Positions 1 through 5,506 of a stretch of 5,506 nucleotides of DNA are shown piece by piece. Position 1 is the first letter of the stretch; each line of letters starts with the position of its first letter. Made by a program: the position numbers and the translations under genes. The notes beneath the pieces are model-generated. The model made no database searches and was not told the origin of the DNA. It worked only from the letters and a program-made list of their open reading frames with translations. This DNA is from Actinomycetes bacterium (GTDB lineage: Bacteria; Actinomycetota; Acidimicrobiia; Acidimicrobiales; RAAP-2), in contig JANXTQ010000003.1 of NCBI GenBank assembly GCA_025352305.1, positions 1-5,506 on the forward strand, read 5' to 3'.

Positions 1-1313
1 CCGAGTGGCTCGCCGTGGCGGCGGTTTCCTTCGGCGCACTGACCACATCTCTCGACACCGGTGTTGTGACCATTGCTTATCCGCAACTCGCACACCAACT
101 TCATCGTTCGTTGGACCAGATTGCGTGGCTCGTGCTCGTGAGCCAACTCACGATCGTCACCACGCTGGTGCTTTTTGGTAAACGTGCCGACACCGTGGGT
201 CGCAAGCGGGTCTACCTGGAAGGTTTCGTGCTCTTCTTGCTCGGAGCAGGCGCGTGCGCCTTAGCTCCGAATTTCGAGTTTCTCATCGGTGCTCGAGTTC
301 TCGAAGCCCTCGGTGTGGCCATGATCCAAGCAAACTCTGTCGCGCTCGTGGCGTCATCGGTTCACAGTGAACATCGCTCGACCGCCTTAGGCATACAAGC
401 GTCAGCGCAAGCAATTGGATTAGCCACCGGACCATTTCTCGGCGGCTTGCTCGTGGGCGTCATTGGCTGGAGAATGATTTTTCTCGTGTCCGCTCCGCTG
501 GCCCTGCTGGCACTGGCGGCGTCGATTGTGTTTCTGCCGCGAAGTCGTACGTCGGTGCCGCGTCAACCGCTCAACATTGCTGGTGCCGGCGTGCTGGCAT
601 TAAGCGTGGGTGGCGTGATCGGCGGACTGTCGCTCGTCGCCAAATATGGCTTCACTCCTGCACCTCTCGGCGTTCTCGCCATTGGAGTCGCGGCGTGCGC
701 AGCGCTCGTACCCGTGGAACGTCGATCACCCTCGCCGCTCTTTGATCGTGTCCTGTTGGCTCACCGCGTGATTCGTGCATCGATGGCATCAATTGTTTTG
801 ACCTGGGCGAGCTTCTTTGCTCTGCTCACGAGCGTGCCCTTCTTTGTTGAATGGGTGTTCTCTCGGTCAGCGTCAACGAGCGGCGCAGTGACGATGGCGA
901 TACCGGCCGGCCTCGTGATCGCGGCGCCACTAGTCGGCCGACTTTTTCGGCGAACTTCGCGCCGCGTAGTGGCGCGAAGCGCGAGTGTCGTGGTGTTAAT
1001 GGGCGCGCTCGGCGCAGCATTCAGCACACTCGAATGGCAACTCATCACGGCGCTCATCGTCATCGGCCTCGGTGTCGGGGCGTCCAACACATTCAACTCC
1101 ACCACCGTCATGTCGTTCGTGAGTGCGCACGAACGAGGAGTGGGCTCGGGGCTCATCAATCTCTCTCGAGCGCTAGGAAGTGCATTGGGGGTCGCGATCT
1201 CTTCGGCCGTTATTGACCGGTCCGCTTTCAACTCCGTCAGAAACGCTCTTTGGACTGTGGTCGTGTTGGCGACGCTGAGCGTACTTTTAGCGTGGTGGCC
1301 TCAGCGTGATTGA
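1..1313 (+). CDS. DHA2-like major facilitator superfamily exporter (5' end outside window)
   Basis: Probable proton-coupled multidrug or metabolite efflux protein in the cytoplasmic membrane; the substrate cannot be read from sequence. Numbering is from the GTG at position 15. The protein shows the DHA2 TM1 signature L-D-x6-A-x-P (residues 13-23), the MFS loop 2-3 motif A (GKRADTVGRKR, 55-65), and the antiporter motif C in TM5 (G135, GP 139-140, GG 143-144), followed by GWRMIF (151-156). The C-terminal half carries a glycine-rich segment and GLINLSRALGSALGVAI (379-395), usual for DHA2 members. Many hydrophobic segments, about 12 to 14, cover its length. The frame stays open upstream of the GTG (Glu-Trp-Leu-Ala), and this resembles the start of TM1, so the true start probably lies left of the window. 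The stop (1311-1313) lies inside the 3' end of the convergent Fur-family gene. Family assignment is secure; the substrate is unknown. Confidence 0.9.
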   Translation, partial: EWLAVAAVSFGALTTSLDTGVVTIAYPQLAHQLHRSLDQIAWLVLVSQLTIVTTLVLFGKRADTVGRKRVYLEGFVLFLLGAGACALAPNFEFLIGARVLEALGVAMIQANSVALVASSVHSEHRSTALGIQASAQAIGLATGPFLGGLLVGVIGWRMIFLVSAPLALLALAASIVFLPRSRTSVPRQPLNIAGAGVLALSVGGVIGGLSLVAKYGFTPAPLGVLAIGVAACAALVPVERRSPSPLFDRVLLAHRVIRASMASIVLTWASFFALLTSVPFFVEWVFSRSASTSGAVTMAIPAGLVIAAPLVGRLFRRTSRRVVARSASVVVLMGALGAAFSTLEWQLITALIVIGLGVGASNTFNSTTVMSFVSAHERGVGSGLINLSRALGSALGVAISSAVIDRSAFNSVRNALWTVVVLATLSVLLAWWPQRD

Positions 1314-1771
1314 CAGTCGGCGCACACTCCGCTGAGTGCCAGGTGATGTCGATTGACATCGAAGCCGAAATCGCGACGCATCGCTCTCACGAGCGGTTCG
1401 AAATTATCTGACGGAACTTCAATCGTCGCGGCGCACTGCGAACACAACAGGTGGCCGTGGACAGGACCAGCCAAGTGATAAACCGCCGCAGCGCGACCCA
1501 AGTGAGCGTGAACAACGAATCCCAAACTCTCGAGTTCCTCGAGGTTGCGATAGATCGTTGACGCACTCGCTCGAGGATCGGTCTTTTGAACGGCGGTCGC
1601 AATATCGTCCGCGCTGAGGTGCGCCGTTGTGTTGAGCAAGATGGATATGAGCGCACGCTTCGTGGACGTAACTCGGCCTCCGCTCGCTCGAATACTCGAG
1701 AGAATGTTTTCCGTTCTCGTCGAACTCTCACTCACGACGGCGATCCTAACGGCGCGCTTTATGGCCACCAC
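1301..1771 (-). CDS. Fur-family transcriptional regulator (subclass unassigned: Fur/PerR/Zur-like)
   Basis: Cytoplasmic metal-dependent DNA-binding repressor of 156 residues, near the family's usual size. The winged helix spans about residues 20-90, with HLSADDI (51-57) and recognition-helix segment TIYRNLEELESLGFV (72-86). The dimerisation/metal domain follows: H105-G-H107, then two Cys-x2-Cys pairs (C110/C113 and C150/C153) expected to bind structural zinc. H51, E118 and the H105/H107 pair match usual regulatory-metal ligands. The PerR Asp position before the His pair is occupied by His (VYHL, 97-100), and the second PerR Asp is Glu118, so a classical PerR is not favoured. The chosen GTG start (1771) has AAGG six bases upstream; a second GTG at 1735 has AGGA eight bases upstream and would drop 12 poorly conserved residues. 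The 3' end overlaps the convergent transporter by 13 bases. The msrA remnant lies divergently behind it. Metal and targets cannot be decided here. Confidence 0.93.
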   Translation of the reverse strand: MVAIKRAVRIAVVSESSTRTENILSSIRASGGRVTSTKRALISILLNTTAHLSADDIATAVQKTDPRASASTIYRNLEELESLGFVVHAHLGRAAAVYHLAGPVHGHLLCSQCAATIEVPSDNFEPLVRAMRRDFGFDVNRHHLALSGVCADCQSR

Positions 1772-1860
1772 TATGCGCCTTGCCCGGTTCGCGCGGCGTA
1801 AGTTGCGGACATGGGTCGACCAGTTGCAATGAGTGAACCACGACGGGACCCTTAGTAATC

Positions 1861-2227
1861 GGTCTCAGCGAAACAGTGAAAGTGCTCTTTGATCCGCAGA
1901 TCGTTTCGTACGAAGAACTGTTCGAGTGCTTTTTTGAAAATCACGATCCAACCCACGGCTGTCGCCACGGTGGCGATATGGGCAACCACTACCGCAGCGC
2001 TGTGTTTACAACGAGTGAGGAGCAATACGTGACAGCGCCCGACTACGCCACTAAATACGGAGCGCTTGGCCGACGCGGGCTTTTGACCGCTAATGACCGA
2101 AATCGCGCCGGCGCCCGAAACCTATTTGGCCGTGGAGTACCACCAGCAGTACTTGACGGCGAATCCTCGGGGATACTGCGGTGTCGGCGGAACCGGCGTG
2201 AGCTGTCCGATTGAACTCGGCGCCTAG
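1861..2227 (+). pseudogene. msrA: Decayed peptide-methionine (S)-S-oxide reductase, msrA remnant
   Basis: MsrA reduces methionine-S-sulfoxide in proteins using a catalytic Cys in an N-terminal GCFWG motif. Here homology begins only near GLSETVKVLFDP (from about 1861), so the N-terminal third with the catalytic Cys is absent; only about 90 bases separate this point from the fur start and they show no MsrA-like translation. The middle (ENHDPTHG, then GGDMGNHYRSAVFTTS) is recognisable, with His where GTQYRS-type motifs usually have Gln. At about 2062 the reading frame slips by one base: the homology continues as LADAGF from 2066, hits a TGA (2084-2086) where Gly is expected, and resumes as [17 protein letters not shown] and [13 protein letters not shown] to a TAG at 2225-2227. 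The original 3' end overlaps the convergent flavoprotein stop by four bases. Three independent lesions make this a pseudogene unless there are sequencing errors; the 5' loss would remain even then. Confidence 0.88.
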
Positions 2228-3195
2228 CGACCCGCGAGAGTTTCGAGCCGAGCTAGTTGATTTTCGGCTTCGCGCATAATGGATGCGACCAGGTCCCCGG
2301 CGGGCACCAAAGAACCAATAGCTCCCACTGCTTGACCGGCGGGGAAACCTTCGCGCTCGGGGTCAACACCATCAGTGTTTTCGTCACCACCGAGGTGGAA
2401 GGTTCCGTCTTCGTGACTAACGAATAGTTGATCGGGAAACTTCTTGAGCAACGTCGGATCGGCGTCGTATCGATCTGTGGTGGCGTTTCGAAGAACGCGC
2501 ATAGTTTTTCCCGAAAACGCGCGCGAGACCACCGTTCCATCTTCCTTAGTTTGAAGAATGCGCTCTTTGTAGTGCGGAAGACCTCGGGCTTCGGGCGTAG
2601 CAATAAATCGCGTTCCCATCCACACGCCGTCCGCGCCGAGCGCTAGCGCTGCGGCCAAACCGCGTCCGTCGAATATGCCTCCGGCCGCAACCACGGGAAT
2701 ATGGGACCCGACGGCATCGACGATCATGGGCACGAGAGGAAAAGTCGCCACCGTGCCGGTGTGACCACCCGCTTCGGTTCCCTGCGCCACCACGAGGTCA
2801 CATCCCGCGTCGAGTGCGCGCTGAGCGTGTTCGACCTTGCCGCACATGGAAACAACAATCACGTTGTGCGAGTGACAAAGTTCAATGACATTTCGAGGCA
2901 CGCCCAGCCCAGCGACAAATGCCGTGGCCCCACCTTCGATGATGAGTTCGACGTTTTTTACCATGTCGCCCGGAAATGCAGTGAGCAAGTCAACCCCGAA
3001 AGGCAACGCAGTACTGGCCTTGGTGCGAGCCATCTCGTCGACCATGACATCACTGGACATCGTTGATGCTCCCAGGCAGCCAAATCCACCGGCATTAGAT
3101 ACCGCGGCGGCGAGGGCGCTGTAGGACACGCCGCCCATACCAGCGAGCATGACCGGGTGTTCAATTTTGAGTAGTTCAGTGAGCCGAGTCTTCAT
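2224..3195 (-). CDS. Nitronate monooxygenase / FabK-like FMN-dependent TIM-barrel oxidoreductase
   Basis: Predicted soluble flavoprotein of 323 residues, a normal length for the 2-nitropropane dioxygenase/nitronate monooxygenase family. Such enzymes oxidise alkyl nitronates with O2; relatives include the enoyl-ACP reductase FabK and other reductases, so the exact substrate is not fixed. Visible signatures: N-terminal [25 protein letters not shown] (from residue 13, a flavin-binding strand-loop region), [10 protein letters not shown] (138-147) with the family's active-site His at 145, the phosphate-binding [10 protein letters not shown] (170-179), [10 protein letters not shown] (188-197), and a C-terminal PAGQAVGAI (285-293). 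The ATG start has AGGAG six bases upstream, inside the end of nhaA. The 20-base overlap with nhaA implies co-transcription and probably coupled translation. The gene's 3' end abuts the msrA remnant. No signal peptide is visible. Family confidence is high, the reaction only moderate. Confidence 0.92.
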   Translation of the reverse strand: MKTRLTELLKIEHPVMLAGMGGVSYSALAAAVSNAGGFGCLGASTMSSDVMVDEMARTKASTALPFGVDLLTAFPGDMVKNVELIIEGGATAFVAGLGVPRNVIELCHSHNVIVVSMCGKVEHAQRALDAGCDLVVAQGTEAGGHTGTVATFPLVPMIVDAVGSHIPVVAAGGIFDGRGLAAALALGADGVWMGTRFIATPEARGLPHYKERILQTKEDGTVVSRAFSGKTMRVLRNATTDRYDADPTLLKKFPDQLFVSHEDGTFHLGGDENTDGVDPEREGFPAGQAVGAIGSLVPAGDLVASIMREAENQLARLETLAGR

Positions 3196-4408
3196 AGTGG
3201 TCTCCTTGTCGGGACCAACCTAGTGAGTTTTGGTTGCCCCGACGGGCAATGCGCAGTACTCCCACGCCGAGGACCGTCGCCAAAATCGACGCGACCAACA
3301 GTCCAATCGTGCTCGCGTAGTACGCAGGAGAAAGGGAGCCATAAATCTGACCCGCAAAAAGTAGGGGTACGGTGAAGCCAATTGCGCACAGTGCGCTGGC
3401 ACCGAGGAGCAACGTCCCGCGGATCTCCGCAGGCCCGCGCACGCCGAGGCGACGCGCGAGCGTGACGATGAGGGAGATTCCTAGCAGTTTGCCCACGAGC
3501 CGTGCCCCCACGAGCCCCAGGACGATTTGGGTCGTACTGGCGTTCCAGGTGACAGCACGCCACGCAATTCCGCAGGCACAGAACGCAAATAAGGGCAACG
3601 CAACGGCATTGGAAATTGGTTGGACAATCTGTTCGAGTCGGTGGCCTGGATTAGTAGACGCGAAGGGAACGAGTGCGCCAATCGCGACACCGGCGAGCGC
3701 CGGCTCAATGTGTGCGCCAATGAGGGTGGCCCAGGCAACAATTAGCGCCACCAGGTAGTGCCATATTCCTAGATGACGTCGTAGTAGCCAGCACGCAGTG
3801 AGCACAGCGACAAAACCCATCATCCACAGCACCGACGTATGTCCTGTCGATTTAGCGGCCAGAACCACGACAGAGAAAAGGTCGTCCGCCACCGCCAGAG
3901 CGAGCAAGAAAATTCGCAGCGAGTGCGGAATGCGATTTCTCACCAAACTGAGAGCCCCCAAAGTGAAAGCAATATCTGTCGCCATGGGAATGCCCCAACC
4001 GTTGGAGATGTGGGTATTGCCGAGAAGTCGGCCGAGGACAAAGTAACTGAGTGCACAGGCGATCATGCCTCCCAGTGCCCCCAGCACAGGCAGGACGGCT
4101 TGGTGTCGTTGACGCATCGATCCGATGCGAAACTCCTTCGACAGCTCCAGTCCGACGGCGAAAAAGAAGATCGTGAGTACACCGTTCGTACTGAGTTGTC
4201 GCAACGAATCCAAGTTCACTGAGTGGAGCCACGACGAATGAAAGGGAGCGCCAATGAATGTGAAGTAGGACCTCTCGGCGCCGGCGGACCACGCGAGTGC
4301 ACCCAGAGCGCCCAGGGCTACGGTGATGCCCGCGGCAAATTCGTGTCGCATGGCGTGCGGACCGCGGTGTGCAAACTCGATAACTCGCTCGAGGCGCGGA
4401 TACTTCAC
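3176..4408 (-). CDS. nhaA: Na+/H+ antiporter NhaA
   Basis: Electrogenic antiporter of the cytoplasmic membrane that exchanges internal Na+ (or Li+) for external protons, serving salt tolerance and alkaline pH homeostasis. The 410 residues compare with 388 in E. coli NhaA. Diagnostic segments: FFFAVGLELSKEF (81-93), GWGIPMATDIAFTLGAL (137-153) with Asp145, LALAVADDLFSVVVLA (169-184) with the Asp175/Asp176 pair that corresponds to the ion-binding D163/D164, GAHIEPALAG (231-240), VGKLLGIS (305-312) with Lys307 matching K300, and AIGFTVPLLF (342-351). The 30-residue spacing of Asp145 to Asp175 equals that of E. coli D133 to D163. About 12 membrane segments are visible. The C-terminal tail (about 388-410) is hydrophilic, and no thioredoxin-like fusion is present. 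The start is GTG at 4408, limited by an in-frame TAA at 4421-4423; no good ribosome site sits at normal spacing. First gene of a pair with the flavoprotein. Confidence 0.95.
   Translation of the reverse strand: MKYPRLERVIEFAHRGPHAMRHEFAAGITVALGALGALAWSAGAERSYFTFIGAPFHSSWLHSVNLDSLRQLSTNGVLTIFFFAVGLELSKEFRIGSMRQRHQAVLPVLGALGGMIACALSYFVLGRLLGNTHISNGWGIPMATDIAFTLGALSLVRNRIPHSLRIFLLALAVADDLFSVVVLAAKSTGHTSVLWMMGFVAVLTACWLLRRHLGIWHYLVALIVAWATLIGAHIEPALAGVAIGALVPFASTNPGHRLEQIVQPISNAVALPLFAFCACGIAWRAVTWNASTTQIVLGLVGARLVGKLLGISLIVTLARRLGVRGPAEIRGTLLLGASALCAIGFTVPLLFAGQIYGSLSPAYYASTIGLLVASILATVLGVGVLRIARRGNQNSLGWSRQGDHYEDSAH
3202..3206 (-). promoter_or_regulatory. Ribosome binding site of the flavoprotein gene, inside nhaA
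   Basis: Read on the - strand this is AGGAG, six bases before the ATG at 3195. It lies within the coding sequence of nhaA, so the downstream gene can be loaded by ribosomes finishing nhaA. It fixes the ATG start of the flavoprotein. Confidence 0.75.
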
Positions 4409-4422
4409 GGTAAAGCAAGTTT

Positions 4423-4448
4423 ACTCCTCGACAACTGAGAGTCGGAGT
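4423..4448 (-). promoter_or_regulatory. Candidate hairpin in the nhaA leader covering a GAGGAG site
   Basis: On the - strand the RNA would pair ACTCCGAC with GTCG..AGT, eight base pairs around a two-base bulge, with an eight-base loop (TCTCAGTT). The right arm contains GAGGAG, the only strong Shine-Dalgarno-like string upstream of nhaA. The pairing is seen directly; any control of translation is inference. Confidence 0.35.
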
Positions 4449-4485
4449 TTCGCTGCGCTGTCACTAGGCTGAACGAACCGGTGAT

Positions 4486-4615
4486 GACGTGATCTTGCTG
4501 CGTGGCAGTCGTCGACGTGGGGGGCCCAGCGCACCACTTTTTACTGAGGCAATTTCGAGCCGCTCTGTGCGCAGCTGTAGGAGAGAGAAGTGAAAGACCC
4601 GAGCCAGATCACGTC
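4486..4615. repeat. 10-base perfect inverted repeat flanking the exporter start
   Basis: GACGTGATCT at 4486-4495 is the exact reverse complement of AGATCACGTC at 4606-4615. The left arm lies upstream of the exporter and the right arm is inside its first codons, with 110 bases between. A regulator binding two sites is possible, but a match of this length is about what chance gives once per few kilobases at this spacing. Confidence 0.25.
4579..4583 (+). promoter_or_regulatory. Ribosome binding site of the second exporter
   Basis: AGGAG followed by six bases (AGAGAA) and a GTG codon. It decides the start at 4590 over the internal ATG codons at 4647, 4650 and 4656, which have no comparable site and would cut into the first membrane segment. 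Confidence 0.8.
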
Positions 4616-5506
4616 GCGCGAACGCAATACGATCATTGGCGCCCTCATGATGGGTATGTTGCTGTCGGCCCTCGACTCGACAATTGTTTCCACGGCCCTA
4701 CCGACAATTGTCTCTGAACTTCACGGTGGCGATCATCTGGCGTGGGTCGTTGTCTCCTACCTGTTGGCGGCGACCGTTTCGACACCCATGTGGGGAAAAC
4801 TGGGCGACCTCTACGGGCGGAAAATATTTTTCCAAGGAGCAATCGTGCTCTTCTTGGTTGGATCCATTTTGTGCGGGGTGGCGCGCTCGTTCTTGCTGTT
4901 CGTGATTTTTCGCGCTGTCCAAGGTTTGGGTGGTGGAGGCCTCATGGTGGGCGCGCAGGCGATCATTGGTGACATCGTTGCGCCAAGAGACCGGGGACGA
5001 TACTCCGGGTGGTTTGGGGCCACCTTCGGCGCCGCGACCGTGCTCGGGCCACTGATTGGTGGACTCTTTGTCGACTACGCGACGTGGCGTTGGTGCTTCT
5101 TTGTCAATCTGCCCCTGGGAGCCGCCGCTCTGTTCGTTACTGCCGCGGTACTGCCGAGCGGTGCACCGCGAATTTCTCACCGCGTCGACTACGGCGGATT
5201 TGCAACTCTGGTCGTGGGCGCATCAGCCCTCATTATTTATCTTTCACTAGCCGGCTCCAGCGTGACCAGTTCGTTTGGCTGGTTCAGTGTGACCGGTCTC
5301 GTCATCTTGGGCATCGGCGTCGTCTTCACGGTGATGTTCATCGCCATTGAACGGCGAGCTAGCGAACCGATCTTGGCGCCGCGACTATTTAGAAACCGCG
5401 TGTTTAGTTCCGCCTCCGCCATCAGTTTTGTCGTGGGATTTGCCATGTTTGGCGCCATGACTTTTCTGCCGCTGTATATGCAAAATGTCAAAGGGGTCAC
5501 TCCAAC
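4590..5506 (+). CDS. DHA2 family (EmrB/QacA-type) drug:H+ antiporter, 3' end outside window
   Basis: Likely proton-driven multidrug exporter of the cytoplasmic membrane, probably of the 14-segment DHA2 class; the substrate is unknown. The visible part is 305 codons from a GTG start with an excellent ribosome site. Signatures: LDSTIVSTALPTI in TM1 (residues 28-40), motif A GKLGDLYGRK (69-78), motif B-like RAVQGLGGGGL (108-118), motif C in TM5 with GP 153-154 and GG 157-158, WRWCFFVNLPLG (166-177), and the DHA2 mid-protein block EPILAPRLFRNRVF followed by FLPLYMQNVKGVTP at the window edge. No stop codon or frameshift is seen. It is closer to the EmrB/QacA consensus than the transporter at the left edge, so the two look like distant paralogues and not a recent duplication. 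It diverges from nhaA; no TetR- or MarR-type regulator is visible next to it in this window. Confidence 0.93.
   Translation, partial: MKDPSQITSRERNTIIGALMMGMLLSALDSTIVSTALPTIVSELHGGDHLAWVVVSYLLAATVSTPMWGKLGDLYGRKIFFQGAIVLFLVGSILCGVARSFLLFVIFRAVQGLGGGGLMVGAQAIIGDIVAPRDRGRYSGWFGATFGAATVLGPLIGGLFVDYATWRWCFFVNLPLGAAALFVTAAVLPSGAPRISHRVDYGGFATLVVGASALIIYLSLAGSSVTSSFGWFSVTGLVILGIGVVFTVMFIAIERRASEPILAPRLFRNRVFSSASAISFVVGFAMFGAMTFLPLYMQNVKGVTP

Larger units (their letters stand above)
4409..4589. other. Divergent intergenic region between nhaA and the second exporter
   Basis: This 181-base stretch should hold the promoters for nhaA (leftward) and for the exporter (rightward). I looked for -35/-10 pairs on both strands and saw none I would defend; the region is fairly GC-rich. 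It contains a candidate hairpin next to nhaA and one arm of a 10-base inverted repeat. Short open frames here run into the exporter in the wrong frame and have no protein-like features. Confidence 0.6.

Noticed and set aside
761..1231. 156-codon open frame antisense to the left transporter
   Set aside because: Low-complexity Thr/Ala/Arg/Pro composition typical of the complement of a GC-rich membrane-protein gene; no ribosome site or recognisable domain.
1803..1829. TTGC...GCAA spaced arms and a GGTCGACC palindrome upstream of the Fur-family gene as an operator
   Set aside because: The arms and the palindrome do not share a centre, the arms are only four bases long, and nothing resembles known Fur, Zur or PerR boxes.
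2084..2086. In-frame TGA of the msrA remnant as a selenocysteine codon
   Set aside because: The position corresponds to a Gly in MsrA and not to a catalytic Cys, and a frameshift and N-terminal loss are also present, so decay is the simpler reading.
3852..4418. 188-codon open frame on - beginning TTG with a good GAGGAG site, overlapping nhaA
   Set aside because: Its translation is rich in Arg/Cys/His and unlike any membrane or soluble family I know, while the overlapping nhaA frame has full diagnostic motifs. The start oddity is kept as a finding, but the frame as a whole is a shadow.
4502..4717. 71-codon open frame on + before the second exporter
   Set aside because: It overlaps the exporter's well-supported start in another frame and has no protein-like features.

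Overview
The window is a compact, moderately GC-rich bacterial stretch (by eye roughly 55-60 % G+C). GTG starts, short gaps and overlapping gene ends are common. Protein styles (DHA2 exporters, an NhaA of about 410 residues, an NMO-type flavoprotein) would fit an actinobacterium, but no phylogenetic marker is present, so this is only a weak inference.

Layout from left to right: (1) a DHA2-like major facilitator transporter on + that is cut by the left edge and ends at 1313; (2) a Fur-family metalloregulator on - (1771 to 1301), converging on the transporter with a 13-base overlap of their 3' ends; (3) a decayed methionine sulfoxide reductase (msrA) on + (about 1861-2227), lacking its catalytic N-terminal part and carrying a frameshift and an in-frame stop; (4) a two-gene unit on -, nhaA (4408 to 3176) followed by a nitronate monooxygenase/FabK-like flavoprotein (3195 to 2224), overlapping by 20 bases; (5) a 181-base divergent intergenic region with a candidate hairpin in the nhaA leader; (6) a second DHA2/EmrB-QacA-type exporter on + starting at 4590 and running off the right edge.

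Functionally this is a membrane-transport and stress-flavoured neighbourhood: two drug/metabolite:H+ antiporters of the same superfamily, a Na+/H+ antiporter, a metal- or peroxide-responsive repressor candidate and the remnant of an oxidative-damage repair enzyme. Only nhaA and the flavoprotein look like an operon. The other genes are convergent or divergent, and nothing in the sequence ties them into one pathway.

I found no CRISPR array, tRNA, rRNA, insertion sequence or convincing intrinsic terminator. I see no evidence for a previously undescribed system. The points most worth a second look are the msrA ruin, the nhaA translation start and leader, and the nhaA/flavoprotein overlap.
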